DNA of 64,000 nt from Microbacterium sp. LWS13-1.2 (GCF_040144835.1 NZ_CP151632.1:3534001-3598000); one strand, 5' to 3'; counted from the stretch's first letter, positions 35,166 through 45,085 are shown. Notes: generated by a model not told the origin, from the letters alone. Numbers and translations are program-made.

Positions 35166-36211
35166 CGTGGAGACCTTCCGTCGGAGGTGGACAGCGAACC
35201 GGAGGACGAGGCGGCGGCACCCACGCGGCGAGAGGGCCACGCGAACAGCAGGTCGAGAGCGGGCAGCACGTGCAGCAGTCGCACCATGACGACGCCCGCG
35301 CCGAGTCCGAACGCGAAGCCCACGGCGAGGGCGATCCAGGCGTTCCCGGTGAGGGCGCCGAGGGCGACGCCGGCGCTCGCCGGCCACCAGTGGACGATGT
35401 AGTACACCAGCGAGTCGCGTCCGACGGCGCGCAGCGGTCGCAGCATCCGTGCCGATCCGATGCGGCGCGCGATCACGATCGCGATGCCGATGCCGCCGGC
35501 GGCGAACGGCGCCGACAGGGCGGTGTACCGCAGACCGACGCCCACGGCCGCGGCGGCGACGGTGGCGAGGGCGAGTGCCGCGCTGCCCCAGATGACCCAG
35601 CGGCGCGCGAGGGTGCGCTCGAGGGCGCCGACGTGCTGCGAGAACCACACGCCGATCATGAAGAACACCAGCAGCAGGAAGAAGCGCCGGGCGCCGAAGT
35701 CGGGCACGAGCGCGGCGGCGACGAGCGCGCCGGCGGCGATCCACAGCGGCGGCACGCGCGGTGTGACGAGCGCGATCATATAGAAGAGGAACAGGTCGTA
35801 CAGGAACCACAGGTGCTCGACCGGGTCGTACAGCGGCAGCAGCAGATCCCACGGGGTGACGACGTGCGCGGTGACGCCGCCGATGATCCCTTCACGGATG
35901 CCGAACCCGTACAGCAGCGCGAGCGCGATGACTGACCACACGAGGTACGGGTACAGCACGCGGCGCACCTTGCCGGTGATGTAGGCGCGCGGGCCGCGGG
36001 CGAGTGAGGCGCTGACGAGCAGTCCCGAGAGGAACACCATCAGCGGCATGCGCACGGGGGAGAAGACGGTGTTGAGCACCCATGCCACTTCGGGTGCGCC
36101 GAGAGGGGAGGAGCTCGCGAAGAGCACGGCGTGGTTGAACACCACGAGGATGATCGACGTCCCTCGCAGGACGTCCATCCATTCGATGCGCGACTTCTCG
36201 ACCGCTGCCAT
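35162..36211 (-). CDS. acyltransferase family 3 (OafA/YrhL type)
   Basis: A 349-residue membrane protein with about ten helices. The N-terminal signature RIEWMDVLRGTSIILVVFNHAV carries the catalytic-type His, and RMPLMVFLSGLLVSASL follows. These enzymes acylate surface glycans across the membrane. It is translationally coupled to the Tat-exported protein gene and 22 bases downstream of the LAATG protein gene. It is a third type of acyltransferase in this locus. Confidence 0.9.
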   Translation of the reverse strand: MAAVEKSRIEWMDVLRGTSIILVVFNHAVLFASSSPLGAPEVAWVLNTVFSPVRMPLMVFLSGLLVSASLARGPRAYITGKVRRVLYPYLVWSVIALALLYGFGIREGIIGGVTAHVVTPWDLLLPLYDPVEHLWFLYDLFLFYMIALVTPRVPPLWIAAGALVAAALVPDFGARRFFLLLVFFMIGVWFSQHVGALERTLARRWVIWGSAALALATVAAAAVGVGLRYTALSAPFAAGGIGIAIVIARRIGSARMLRPLRAVGRDSLVYYIVHWWPASAGVALGALTGNAWIALAVGFAFGLGAGVVMVRLLHVLPALDLLFAWPSRRVGAAASSSGSLSTSDGRSPR

Positions 36212-36233
36212 CAGTCTCCGAGCTTCGGCGTTC

Positions 36234-36965
36234 TCAGGTTCTCCGGCGCCGGCTCAGCACGATGCCGCCGGTGATGGCCGCCACGGCGGCGACGGTCGCG
36301 GCGACTGTCCACCCGACGGCGGCGCCGGTGGCTGCAAGGTCGTCGTCGGCAGCGGCTGACGCGGGGGTCGTGGCTGTCGACGGCACAGGCGTCGCCGAGG
36401 CCGTCGGCACAGGCGTTGTCGGGGTGGGAGTCGCCGTCGCCGTCGGGGTCGGCGTCGGTGTCGCCGTCTGGGTGGGTGTGGGAGTCGGTGTGGCCGTCGG
36501 GGTCGGCGTCGGCGTAGGCGTAGGCGTGACCGCGCAGCCGATGACGGTGACGAGCGGGCTCGGGTAGGTGACGAGTCCGGTGGTCCACGACGTCTCGGCG
36601 TCGTCAGGGCTGGCGTAGCCGTAGGCGACCGCGGACGTATTGTGGAGGTCGTCGCAGGTGTGGCCGGTCACGGTCGCGTCGTAAGTGCGCACCTCGCCCG
36701 GTTCGTAGCGGCTCGGGCCCCACGTGTACACCTCGCCGTCGGGACCGTTGACGGTTGCGGCGCCCCACGCGGGGACGGACGACAGGTTGCGGGTGTACAC
36801 CGAGATGTCCACTTCGCCCGGCGTCGTGAAGTCGAGCACCACGCTCGCCTCGCCGATGACCGCGCTGGTGTCGGCCGACGCTGCGTGGACGGCGGCGAGT
36901 GCTCCTCCGCCCAGGCCGAGGGTGATCGCGGCCGCCATGATTGTGACTCGTCTGCCTCTGTACAT
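36234..36965 (-). CDS. secreted Thr-Pro-rich protein with LAATG sorting-like end
   Basis: A 243-residue protein. Signal peptide at about 1-32 (ITLGLGGGALAAVHAASA), a globular region of about 110 residues with two cysteines, and a Thr/Pro tract of about 60 residues. The C-terminal signal is DDDLAATGAAVG, a hydrophobic helix and RRRRT. The LAxTG variant is the motif known for class E sortases of actinobacteria. The class C sortase at 51593 prefers LPxTG-type pilins, so the anchoring enzyme may be elsewhere. It probably links to the cell wall. Function is unknown. Confidence 0.8.
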   Translation of the reverse strand: MYRGRRVTIMAAAITLGLGGGALAAVHAASADTSAVIGEASVVLDFTTPGEVDISVYTRNLSSVPAWGAATVNGPDGEVYTWGPSRYEPGEVRTYDATVTGHTCDDLHNTSAVAYGYASPDDAETSWTTGLVTYPSPLVTVIGCAVTPTPTPTPTPTATPTPTPTQTATPTPTPTATATPTPTTPVPTASATPVPSTATTPASAAADDDLAATGAAVGWTVAATVAAVAAITGGIVLSRRRRT

Positions 36966-36980
36966 GTGCTCCCCAAGCCC

Positions 36981-37021
36981 AAAAGAGAACGCCCGGGGCC
37001 GTTCCCTTCCGGCTCCGGGCG
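36981..37021 (-). terminator. rho-independent terminator (minus strand)
   Basis: A 12-bp stem (CGCCCGGAGCCG / CGGCCCCGGGCG, one G-T pair, 8-base loop) at 36990-37021 is followed on the minus strand by TTCTCTTTT. It lies downstream of the small membrane protein frame ending at 37093, which supports that gene being transcribed. Confidence 0.75.
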
Positions 37022-37092
37022 GCAGTGCCCCATCTAGGTGCCACGCTACGGTGATCCGCCGGGTGGGGGGTTACTGTCGCGTTTCGTCTCGG

Positions 37093-37251
37093 TTAAGCCC
37101 GGTGTTCAGGAGTTTGGGATGCCGGACCGTCGCCGTAGTAGTGGCGCACGGACCTCCGCGAGTCGAGGACGAGGAGCGCATAGAGCGTGGCGGCGGCTGT
37201 GGCAACGAGCGCGACGAGCGCGAGGACGACGGTAACGATGACTCGGATCAC
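37093..37251 (-). CDS. small single-pass membrane protein (52 aa)
   Basis: The frame from a GTG at 37251 gives one strong hydrophobic helix (VIRVIVTVVLALVALVATAAATLYALLVL) of under 30 residues, then a charged tail RRSVRHYYGDGP. A longer frame to 37383 exists but its extra N-terminus looks noncoding. No convincing ribosome site precedes the GTG. A good terminator follows on the same strand at 36981-37021. I do not recognise the family. Confidence 0.45.
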   Translation of the reverse strand: MIRVIVTVVLALVALVATAAATLYALLVLDSRRSVRHYYGDGPASQTPEHRA

Positions 37252-37468
37252 GGTGGGGGCGAGGCTCCGGGACGAATGGGCGAGGTGTGAGTGCCCATCA
37301 AGCTTAGGCTTCTTGCCGATGGTTCCGCGGTGCCGTGCGGGTACGAAGGGGATGCCGTTTGTGAAGGACGGATGCTGCGCCAATCACGTCAGCGCCACGC
37401 TCGCGGTGGCGTCGCACGTCGTCTGGGTGCGCGACGCCGACCCGCGTTCCGCCCGGAAGAATGAGAAG

Positions 37469-37957
37469 GTGAGTTTTCTTCCCGCCGACCTGTACGCGAC
37501 GATCGAGGCATCGATCCCGATCGCATGTGTGGATTTCGTCCCGATTCGTCGCCGCGATGACGGTCTCGAAGTCGGATTGATTCTCCGCGAATCGCCCTTC
37601 GGCCAGGTGTGGTGCCACCTCGGCGGTCGCGTTCTCCACGGCGAAACCCTCCGCCAGGCCATCGACCGCCATGCGGTGGACACACTGGGACTACCGGCGA
37701 TTGTCGATCACGACCCTCAGCCCGACTTCGTTTATCAGTGGTTCCCGCCGGCCGTGGCTCCCCACGACGGCACCGCCCACGGCAACGACCCCCGCAAGCA
37801 CGCGATCGGGCTGTCGTTCCTTGTCGAGATCGACGGTGAGCCAGCCCCACGCAACGAGGCTCTCGATTTTCGCTATGTCGAGGTCGGCGCGCTTCCCGAT
37901 CGGATCTGGCCAGGGTCGGCGGAACTGATCGGCGAACTCACTCGCCGATCTCGGTGA
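37469..37957 (+). CDS. Nudix protein, DUF4916/GDP-mannose hydrolase-like
   Basis: A 162-residue protein from a GTG at 37469 (VSFLPADLYATIEASIP). The alignment to GDP-mannose mannosyl hydrolase (WcaH/Gmm) is direct: start FL---LY---------P----DF, then the variant Nudix box GGRVLHGETLRQAIDRH, which like Gmm lacks the canonical REUXEE core. Length also matches (about 160). An in-frame extension to 37187 does not resemble the family. It probably hydrolyses GDP-mannose or GDP-fucose and so balances the pools used by the neighbouring gmd-fcl pair. It is convergent with the next gene and overlaps its 3' end by 20 bases. Confidence 0.8.
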   Translation: MSFLPADLYATIEASIPIACVDFVPIRRRDDGLEVGLILRESPFGQVWCHLGGRVLHGETLRQAIDRHAVDTLGLPAIVDHDPQPDFVYQWFPPAVAPHDGTAHGNDPRKHAIGLSFLVEIDGEPAPRNEALDFRYVEVGALPDRIWPGSAELIGELTRRSR

Positions 37958-38234
37958 GGTAGTCACCCACCCACCAGTCCGAGACCTGCGCCATTCGTCG
38001 CCCGGCCCTGACGTGCGCCGGGTCGGTGCGAAATCTCTCGAACGCTTGCTGGTTCTCGAATGTCGCATCTTCGACGATCACACGACCTTTTCGTTCGTCG
38101 AGTGAGCGCCGGATGATCCACGACACCACGCCCGGGTGATGCGCGAACTGATCGAGCTCCTCGACCGTGCGGTCGAGGAGCTCGATGTCGACATCATCGT
38201 GCACGCGGAAGAGCACGATATGCCGGAACGTCAT
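37938..38234 (-). CDS. Dabb-family (stress-responsive A/B barrel) protein
   Basis: A 98-residue protein with the Dabb pattern: MTFRHIVLFRVHDDV, then WIIRRSLDERKGRVIVEDATFENQQAFERF split over residues 39-68, and HVRAGRRMAQVSDWWVGDY. These small dimeric ferredoxin-like barrels have varied or unknown roles. The conserved His of HIVLF is present. It lies three bases downstream of the fcl copy 2 stop on the same strand and may be cotranscribed with gmd-fcl, though no pathway link is evident. Confidence 0.88.
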   Translation of the reverse strand: MTFRHIVLFRVHDDVDIELLDRTVEELDQFAHHPGVVSWIIRRSLDERKGRVIVEDATFENQQAFERFRTDPAHVRAGRRMAQVSDWWVGDYLTEIGE

Positions 38235-38237
38235 CGG

Positions 38238-39221
38238 TTACTCGCGGATGGTGTCGACATGGTCACGGTACCAAGCGACGGTGCGGTCGAGGCCGTCTGC
38301 GAGCGAGATCTTCGCTGTCCAGCCGGCGTCGGCGAGCTTGGAGACGTCGAGCAGCTTCTGCGGGGTGCCGTCGGGCTTGGTGGTGTCCCACTCCGTCTCG
38401 CCCTCGAACCCGACGACGCCGGCGATGGTCTCGGCGATCTCGCGGATGGTGACGTCCGTGCCGGTGCCGACGTTGACCTGGTCCGGTCCGTCGTAGTGCT
38501 CGAGGAGGTGAAGCACAGCGTCGGCCATGTCGTCCGAATGGAGGAATTCGCGCCGCGGGGTGCCGGTGCCCCAGTTCGTCACTGACTCCGCGCTCGACTT
38601 CGCCGCCTCGTCATACCGGCGGATCAGCGCAGGGAGCACGTGCGAGCCGTTCGGGGAGAAGTTGTCGTTCGGTCCGTACAGGTTCGTCGGCATCGCCGAG
38701 ATCCACGGCAGCCCGAACTGGCGCCGCACCGCCTGCACATTAAGAATGCCGGCGATTTTGGCGATCGCGTACGCGTCATTTGTCGGCTCCAGATGCCCGG
38801 TGAGCAGCGCGTCCTCCCGGATCGGCTGCTCCGCGAACTTCGGGTAGATGCACGACGATCCCAGGAACGCGACCCGCTCGACCTCGTTCGCGACCGCCGC
38901 GTCCAGGACGTTGGACTGGATCCGGAGATTGTCGCTGAGGAAGTCCACCGGATAGGTGCGGTTCGCGAGGATCCCACCGACCTTCGCCGCCGCCAGCACC
39001 AGATACTTCGGCTTGATCTCACGTAGGTAGTCGAAGACCGCGTCGCGGTTCTTCAGGTCCAGCTCTGCGGAGGTCTTGCCGACGATGTTGGTGAACCCGG
39101 CGCTCTCGAGCCGGCGCACGATGGCCGAGCCGACCAGCCCGCGATGCCCGGCGACGTAGAACGTCGCATCCCGATCCAGCTCGGCCGGGGTGTACTGGAC
39201 GCCGTCGATCGCCGTGCTCAC
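38238..39221 (-). CDS. fcl: GDP-L-fucose synthase, copy 2
   Basis: A 327-residue paralogue of the enzyme at 4413-5396, identical in length and all active-site motifs ([34 protein letters not shown]). About 26 residues differ by eye, mostly at both ends. A 75-base stretch (38641-38715) is identical to 4816-4890, including synonymous sites, which suggests recent duplication or gene conversion. The GTG start overlaps the gmd stop (GTGA), as in copy 1. Confidence 0.95.
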   Translation of the reverse strand: MSTAIDGVQYTPAELDRDATFYVAGHRGLVGSAIVRRLESAGFTNIVGKTSAELDLKNRDAVFDYLREIKPKYLVLAAAKVGGILANRTYPVDFLSDNLRIQSNVLDAAVANEVERVAFLGSSCIYPKFAEQPIREDALLTGHLEPTNDAYAIAKIAGILNVQAVRRQFGLPWISAMPTNLYGPNDNFSPNGSHVLPALIRRYDEAAKSSAESVTNWGTGTPRREFLHSDDMADAVLHLLEHYDGPDQVNVGTGTDVTIREIAETIAGVVGFEGETEWDTTKPDGTPQKLLDVSKLADAGWTAKISLADGLDRTVAWYRDHVDTIRE

Positions 39222-40264
39222 CGCAGCGCCAGTGAGGGCTCGGTCGTCCAGGAAGCGAGGTTGACTGTGTCGATCCATTCCGGACCCTCTTCCAACGCCG
39301 TCACGTCGGCGTCCACCATCAGCTTCGCGAGTTCCTTTCCATCGATCGTCGGGGTCCAGCCGAGCTTCTCGCCCGCCTTCGACGGGTCGCCGATGAGGGC
39401 GTCGACCTCGGTCGGGCGCAGGTAGCGCTCGTCGAACTTCACGAACTCCTGCCAGTCCAGGCCGACGTGCCCGAACGATGTGTGGAGGAAATCGCGGATC
39501 GTGTAGCCGACGCCCGTGGCGAGCACGAAGTCCTCCGGCTCGTCGACCTGCAGCATCCGCCACATGCCTTCGACGTACTCCGCGGCGTAGCCCCAGTCGC
39601 GGATGGAGTCGATGTTGCCAAGATAGAGGTCCTTCTGAACCCCGGCCTTGATACGAGCGACCGCGCGCGTGATCTTGCGCGTCACGAACGTCTCACCACG
39701 TCGAGGGGATTCGTGATTGAAGAGGATGCCGTTGACCGCGAACAGGTTGTAAGCCTCGCGATAGTTCTTGGTGATCCAATAGCTGTAGAGCTTGGCTGCC
39801 GCATACGGCGACCGCGGGTAGAACGGCGTGGTCTCCGACTGCGGCGGCGGCGTCGCGCCATACAACTCCGACGTCGACGCCTGATAGAACTTCGTATCGA
39901 TCCCCGAAAGGCGTACCGCTTCGAGCAGACGGATCGTGCCGGTGCCGGTCGTGTCGGCGGTGTGCTCCGGCTCATCGAACGACACCCGCACATGCGACTG
40001 CGCCGCCAGGTTGTACACCTCGTCGGGATTGATCTCCGCCATCAACGTCACAAGACGCGCCCCATCACTTAGGTCCCCGTAGTGGAGGAACAGCTTCGCA
40101 TTCGGGTCATGCGGATCTACGTAGAGGTGGTCAATCCGGTGCGTGTTAAACGTCGATGCACGTCGAATCAGACCATGCACCTCGTACCCCTTCGCCAACA
40201 GCAGTTCAGCTAGGTAAGAGCCGTCCTGACCGGTGATTCCGGTGATAAGCGCACGCTTAGGCAA
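39218..40264 (-). CDS. gmd: GDP-mannose 4,6-dehydratase, copy 2
   Basis: A 348-residue paralogue of copy 1 (5393-6436). It starts [20 protein letters not shown] and carries the same [10 protein letters not shown] catalytic segment. Its 5' third uses visibly less GC-rich synonymous codons than copy 1, matching the composition of the genes upstream of it. The ATG overlaps the end of the Wzy-like gene by eight bases. With fcl it supplies GDP-L-fucose for the second polysaccharide. Confidence 0.95.
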   Translation of the reverse strand: MPKRALITGITGQDGSYLAELLLAKGYEVHGLIRRASTFNTHRIDHLYVDPHDPNAKLFLHYGDLSDGARLVTLMAEINPDEVYNLAAQSHVRVSFDEPEHTADTTGTGTIRLLEAVRLSGIDTKFYQASTSELYGATPPPQSETTPFYPRSPYAAAKLYSYWITKNYREAYNLFAVNGILFNHESPRRGETFVTRKITRAVARIKAGVQKDLYLGNIDSIRDWGYAAEYVEGMWRMLQVDEPEDFVLATGVGYTIRDFLHTSFGHVGLDWQEFVKFDERYLRPTEVDALIGDPSKAGEKLGWTPTIDGKELAKLMVDADVTALEEGPEWIDTVNLASWTTEPSLALR

Positions 40265-41528
40265 AGTGAGACTTCCTCTCGTAGGTTTTCATGGATTGAA
40301 GTGAGTCTCCCGACGTTGAACGCGGCGGGCGCCACAGAGCAGAGGCAATAGTGAGCGCGAGCAAGTATCCAGGTACTGAGTACATGAACGTGTTCTCCGC
40401 GATGGCATTCACGAGCATGCCGCCAAGCATTGCGATCCCCAGCGTCGCGAGGGCGCCCGCCGCCTCCCCCGTCCGTGCGACCCGGCGAAGCGCGCGAAGC
40501 GTCGCGACAATGAGGATTGCGATCACCACAATGCCTAGCAGCCCCAGTTCGACGATCGCGCGCACATATTCGTTATGAGGCGGATAACCGTTCAGCAGTG
40601 CTCCGCCCGCGGACGCGCCGTAGCCAACGCCAACAATTGGGGACTGCTCCCAGTAGGTAAGTACATCCTGCCATCGGCCAATCCGCCATTCGAGCGAATT
40701 GCGCTCTCCGGACGCTCCTGACAAGTCGAGACTCACGAACTCGGATACCCGCTCGGCTCCGAGAGGCGAGAGAAGGAATCCGATGACGCCAGCCGCTGCC
40801 AGAACTGGCACCCCGATTCGAACGTTCATCGCAACGCGGGGAGACAGCAGGATGTAAGCGCAGAGCATCGCGGCAAGGGCTACGATGCCTCCCACGCTTC
40901 CCGTGCTCAATAGCGCGACAAACAGCACGGCTGCGACTACCAAGTCGAGACGCCGGTGTCCCAGCTCGAAGTATGCGATCACCGACGCGGAGATGGCCAT
41001 GCAATAAAGCAGTGCGGCCGAGTTTGGATGCGCCATGGTGCCCGTGGCTCGGAGTACTCCGTCAACAACCAACCCGCCACCCGTCGCGAACTGAATCAAA
41101 GAAAAGACCGCTGAAATAAGCGCTGTCAGTTGGATGACGGTTACGACCGCGCGCGGGCTTGGACGATTCCGGAGGTTCGCGACAATCACGAAGACAGCGA
41201 TCACAGACATCAGGCGGATGTACTCGCTAATCGCATCGGCGTCGAAGAGCAGCGCTGATTGGCTAGACACGAAAAGCACCCCACCCAGAGCGAGCATCGG
41301 GATGAATCCCCGCCATCCACGGATGCCCGAGGCAATCCCCAGCCCGAGAATCAAGATTCCGAGTACGCCGCTTAACGGATTTCCCGCGACCTGTAGGTTG
41401 AAGGGGCCGTCAAACGCGGCACGCGCCAGGATAAGGCAGGCAAGGAGGCCAAAAATGGGGAGGTCCCGCAGGAGGAGCAGGCCGAGAAGGAGAACAGGAG
41501 CGATGAACAGTAGTAGTTCAGCCGGCAT
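40257..41528 (-). CDS. O-antigen ligase / Wzy-like polymerase, set 2
   Basis: A 423-residue polytopic membrane protein with about 11 helices. The Wzy_C signature is [20 protein letters not shown], then [19 protein letters not shown], with the conserved His. It probably polymerises the second glycan. It shares only the signature with the protein at 22797-24371. The ATG overlaps the stop of the GT4 gene by one base. Composition is lower in GC than in the flanking regions. Confidence 0.88.
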   Translation of the reverse strand: MPAELLLFIAPVLLLGLLLLRDLPIFGLLACLILARAAFDGPFNLQVAGNPLSGVLGILILGLGIASGIRGWRGFIPMLALGGVLFVSSQSALLFDADAISEYIRLMSVIAVFVIVANLRNRPSPRAVVTVIQLTALISAVFSLIQFATGGGLVVDGVLRATGTMAHPNSAALLYCMAISASVIAYFELGHRRLDLVVAAVLFVALLSTGSVGGIVALAAMLCAYILLSPRVAMNVRIGVPVLAAAGVIGFLLSPLGAERVSEFVSLDLSGASGERNSLEWRIGRWQDVLTYWEQSPIVGVGYGASAGGALLNGYPPHNEYVRAIVELGLLGIVVIAILIVATLRALRRVARTGEAAGALATLGIAMLGGMLVNAIAENTFMYSVPGYLLALTIASALWRPPRSTSGDSLQSMKTYERKSHFA

Positions 41529-42661
41529 TAGCGGACAATCGCGTCGATTTGGTTCAGCAGTCGGGGGACAGCAAATGGTGCCGCCCGGCTTGAAATCGCC
41601 AGGTCGGGGGCAATCTCCGTCCGATAGTGCTCGGTGACCGCTGATGCGAGCGCATCAACGTCTGCTGGCGCTGTCGCGCCGCGCGACGAGTCTGTCAACA
41701 GGTCATCCTGGTCGCTAGCCGTTGTGGCAACCACCTTGGTGCCGCAAGCGAGCGCCTCAATAAGAGCTGTCGGTGAACCCTCGTAGTGCGATGTCATGAG
41801 CAGCAGAGCCGACTGTTGCAGCTCGTTGGCCACTCCCTCCCTGCTTACGGCCCCGACGAGAGATACCCGGTCGGACAAACCCTGTCGCTCAATTGCTCGT
41901 TCGACGTTCGGGCGAAGGGAGCCATCGCCAATCATCGAGAGATGTGCGTCGAAGCCACGATCGCGTAGGGCGGCCGCGACGTCAATCGCCAGCAGCGGGT
42001 TCTTCTGTTCTTCCAGCCTCCCGACCCACACGATTCCGCTTTTCTCTATGGATTGAGTGGCACCCATTGGACGGAAAACTGCGGGATCGTACCATGTGCG
42101 GGCAGAGACGCATCGGCCCGGTGCGAGCACTGTCAGTCGCTCCGCCTCGCGGCGGTTGAATACGACCAGAGCCCTCACGCCCCGGACCGCTGCCCGTTCC
42201 AGCGCGTGGTAGAGGGGGCCGGCAAATCGCCAGACTGAGTCGGAGTTGTCCCCGGTCAAGCTCGCAGCAGCGTTGTGGATGAACTGCACGGGGGCCCCGA
42301 ACCCGAACAACGAGGCTGCCCGACCCGTTTCGAGGCGGTGTGTGTGCACCTCTGCTCCGAGAAGCGCACTCCGGATCGCGGCGCGATGGCTGAATAGCCC
42401 CGCAATGAAACGGATCGAATGCGGCACAAGCTTTCGCCGGGCTCGCCGATCAAAACGAGCGACGGGAAGAAACTGGATTGCCCTGTCGCCAACGCTGACT
42501 CGCCTCCAGACACCGACGGGAATATCTGAGGCTGTGATGCCTACAACTGAGACCTCACGGTCAGGAGCGAACTGAATGACGTCATTGACGATCGTATCGA
42601 TACCTGATGGGACGAGGTCTTGCGGGTCGAGGTGCTCGATCACAACGATGGGCGCGCTCAC
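41528..42661 (-). CDS. glycosyltransferase family 4
   Basis: A 377-residue GT-B enzyme: EHLDPQDLVPSGIDTIVNDV near the N-terminus, VQFIHNAAA, then SGIVWVGRLEEQKNPLLAIDVAAAL (about 205-229), LSMIGDGSLRPNVER, VSLVGAVSREGVANELQQSALLLMTSHYEGSPTALIEALACGTKVV with the EX7E site. Overlaps of one base and four bases link it to the polymerase and the GT2 gene. Specificity is unknown. Confidence 0.9.
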   Translation of the reverse strand: MSAPIVVIEHLDPQDLVPSGIDTIVNDVIQFAPDREVSVVGITASDIPVGVWRRVSVGDRAIQFLPVARFDRRARRKLVPHSIRFIAGLFSHRAAIRSALLGAEVHTHRLETGRAASLFGFGAPVQFIHNAAASLTGDNSDSVWRFAGPLYHALERAAVRGVRALVVFNRREAERLTVLAPGRCVSARTWYDPAVFRPMGATQSIEKSGIVWVGRLEEQKNPLLAIDVAAALRDRGFDAHLSMIGDGSLRPNVERAIERQGLSDRVSLVGAVSREGVANELQQSALLLMTSHYEGSPTALIEALACGTKVVATTASDQDDLLTDSSRGATAPADVDALASAVTEHYRTEIAPDLAISSRAAPFAVPRLLNQIDAIVR

Positions 42662-43494
42662 AGGGCAGTGCCTCCGGCGGAATCATGAACGATGGGCTGG
42701 CGTCCAGATCTCAGCCCCGCCTTGATGCGGTTTGTCGCAACGTCGGGGTGGGCGCGGCGAAGTTCCCATGCGTCGCCATCCAAGCCAAGAGTGATCGCAA
42801 GCTGGTTGTAGCTTGCCCTGAGTACTTCATCCTTCTCGAACCTGACTAGCCACTCAGCGCTTCGCGTGACCTGATTAGGGTGCATACGGTATGCGATTCC
42901 AGGGATCGCCGACGAAGACAACCGGTGCCCCGACGAGAGAAGGCGCAGCCAAAGATCGTAATCCTCCGCGACCGACTGCCGATACCCGCCTGCGCCCGTC
43001 AGGACGCGGGTTCTGCCGAGCATCGAACTGTGCGGGACGGGATTAGAACTCAGCATCAACCACGGCATTTGGTCGGGAGATATCCGTCGCTGAAGATACG
43101 GTCGGTAGTTTCTCAGGTTGCTTCCGAAGTTGATACGGGAGGTGAACGTTACATCGACCCGGGAGGTGGTGAGTTCACGCACTTGCCGGCGGAAACGCCC
43201 CGGTAGTACCAGATCGTCGCCGTCCATTCGTGCGACCAGATCGGTCGTCGTCTCAGATAGGAGCGCATTCAGCGCGACAGCCACACCCACTCGGGTTTGG
43301 CCGCGAATGAGGCGCACGCGGCGATCGCGCGACATGATGCGCTTGAGTCTGTCCACCGTGTCATCAGAACTGGCGTCGTCATAGACCAGCACGACCCCCT
43401 CCTGGTCAAGCGAGAGCAGAGTCGTCCTGACTGCCGCCTCAATGGTCTTGCCGGAGTCTGCTACAGGCATGATGACGGTCACCTGGCCGGGCAT
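42658..43494 (-). CDS. glycosyltransferase family 2
   Basis: A 278-residue GT-A enzyme: VTVIMPVADSGKTIEAAV, VVLVYDDASSDDTVDRL, GVAVALNALL, the metal site ARMDGDDLVLPGRF, then SMLGRTRVLTGAGGYRQSVAEDYDLWLRLL split over residues 150-180. Its stop overlaps the GT4 start (ATGA). Likely adds one sugar to the repeat unit. Confidence 0.9.
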   Translation of the reverse strand: MPGQVTVIMPVADSGKTIEAAVRTTLLSLDQEGVVLVYDDASSDDTVDRLKRIMSRDRRVRLIRGQTRVGVAVALNALLSETTTDLVARMDGDDLVLPGRFRRQVRELTTSRVDVTFTSRINFGSNLRNYRPYLQRRISPDQMPWLMLSSNPVPHSSMLGRTRVLTGAGGYRQSVAEDYDLWLRLLSSGHRLSSSAIPGIAYRMHPNQVTRSAEWLVRFEKDEVLRASYNQLAITLGLDGDAWELRRAHPDVATNRIKAGLRSGRQPIVHDSAGGTAL

Positions 43495-43496
43495 GA

Positions 43497-43949
43497 CTAC
43501 TGATCCTTCCGAACGATACGTGCGGGGTTCCCCACCGCGATCGCTCCTGGGGGAATGTCGATGAGCACCACGCTTCCCGCACCAATAGTTGCGCGCTCGC
43601 CGACCGTAACCCCGCCGAGGATCACTACGTTCGCACCGATATCGGCGCCTTCACGCAGTCTTGGCGCGGGGCCACCAGAACGGCGTACCCCAATTGTGGT
43701 GTTCTGTCGTAGCTGTACATTGTTCTCGATATGCGCGTTGTCGCTTATAACGAGCCCGACCGGATGATGCACGATGGGGTTGCCGTCGATCCGCGTAGAT
43801 GTTGGAATGTCCATACCTAGGACGTACAATGCGAATGAACGGTACGAAACCGACGCGATAACTCCCAGCATCTTCATCGCCGGGTTGGGCGAGTTTCTGC
43901 AATGTAGTGCAAACCGCTTGATTCGAAGAGCGAGCCTCGGAGCATTCAT
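43497..43949 (-). CDS. serine acetyltransferase-like hexapeptide acetyltransferase
   Basis: A 150-residue protein: [21 protein letters not shown], then hexapeptide repeats [66 protein letters not shown], split across about 70-147. The order and the IHHP-type strand match capsular serine acetyltransferase-like enzymes (CysE/WcaB). In polysaccharide loci these O-acetylate sugars. The ATG overlaps the pyruvyltransferase stop (ATGA). Confidence 0.87.
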   Translation of the reverse strand: MNAPRLALRIKRFALHCRNSPNPAMKMLGVIASVSYRSFALYVLGMDIPTSTRIDGNPIVHHPVGLVISDNAHIENNVQLRQNTTIGVRRSGGPAPRLREGADIGANVVILGGVTVGERATIGAGSVVLIDIPPGAIAVGNPARIVRKDQ

Positions 43950-45085
43950 CCTGTCTGAACCATCTCTAGATCGGCGGAGATGGAATCCCACATCCGCCGG
44001 TTTGCTTCTCGGTAGTCCTCGGCGCCAGCCGAGATCGTCGCGCGGTCCATCGAAAGCGCCCTGTCGAGTGCCGCAAACTGTGAGCCGCGAGGGGAGTAGG
44101 GATCGACAAGTGTGCTTGCGCACCCGTGCTCCTCGAGAAGCCAGCGATATTTGTGGCTCCATCCGTGTGCGACGACGGGGACATCCTGTGAGAGCGCGCT
44201 CGCCAACGCGTGGTAGCGCCCCGAGACGAGGATCCCCGATCGCCCGATAATCCACTTGAGCTCAAGACCGTTGAAGCCGCCCACTACGGGAAAATCCACT
44301 TCGTCAACTCGTTCGCGGACTTCATGAAGGAGCCTCGTGTCGCGAGCGCCTTCGTGACTCAGGCCATACGGGGCGAACCCGCGGCGGTGTAGTTCCACCG
44401 CGAGATCAGCGAGATTCTGAATGTACTGATCCCGAGCGGCCAGGCTCTGCGCTCGCTCGGCAATGTTCCAGTTCGGAACTAAGGGTGCGTTCCCAGCCTC
44501 CGCCCAAGAAGGAACCGGTTCCGCGCCCTTCACCCCGCCGGTGAAGTCCGGCGACTGTCGGAGCCTGTCCAGGGCGGACGCAGGTGCGACATCAACGATC
44601 GCCCTATATGAGTCTGGGTCCCGCGCGAACACCAGTCGTGACGTGCCAAGGATGCTCACTGCGACCGAACGAGTCTCTTCGAAAGGGCCAAGCGCTTGCG
44701 GCAGCACATAGACGGGGATGTTCAGATCCGCAAATCGACGGTAGCGGAGCACTGACGAATTGAGATCGAGCGAAGTCCAAGCATCCCCGTACCTATACCC
44801 CGATGCATCAAGCACGGCGGTGAGTTGGCGCGGGTGTATCCACTGCGTCGCCGTGCTCATCGCGGGCCCAATGCCGGGGAGCCCGGCCACGCGCTCCAGT
44901 CGGACGGGGACGAATGTCCTCGCTCCGACGGCTTCGCGTTCTTCCGCAGTCCCGACACGATAATCCAGTACAGGAACCGCTCCAAGCCGCTCTCGGACTT
45001 CCTGCATTGCGGCGCGCATCATTAGGAACGCGCCCTGATTTGTAAACTCCACCCCAGTGATGAGGACAAACCTATTCTTGCTCAT
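43946..45085 (-). CDS. polysaccharide pyruvyl transferase family protein
   Basis: A 379-residue protein: [22 protein letters not shown] at the N-terminus resembles the GD-A---A-l-al pattern, with [30 protein letters not shown] and the C-terminal [22 protein letters not shown] signature. These enzymes add ketal-linked pyruvate from PEP to a sugar, adding negative charge. Starts overlap on both sides (ATGA). Some family members have other roles, so the activity is probable rather than certain. Confidence 0.87.
   Translation of the reverse strand: MSKNRFVLITGVEFTNQGAFLMMRAAMQEVRERLGAVPVLDYRVGTAEEREAVGARTFVPVRLERVAGLPGIGPAMSTATQWIHPRQLTAVLDASGYRYGDAWTSLDLNSSVLRYRRFADLNIPVYVLPQALGPFEETRSVAVSILGTSRLVFARDPDSYRAIVDVAPASALDRLRQSPDFTGGVKGAEPVPSWAEAGNAPLVPNWNIAERAQSLAARDQYIQNLADLAVELHRRGFAPYGLSHEGARDTRLLHEVRERVDEVDFPVVGGFNGLELKWIIGRSGILVSGRYHALASALSQDVPVVAHGWSHKYRWLLEEHGCASTLVDPYSPRGSQFAALDRALSMDRATISAGAEDYREANRRMWDSISADLEMVQTG

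Noticed and set aside
36397..36535. Possible regulatory repeat in the Thr-Pro tract of the LAATG gene
   Set aside because: The repeat is explained by the coding of the TPTPTP linker and shows no separate signal.
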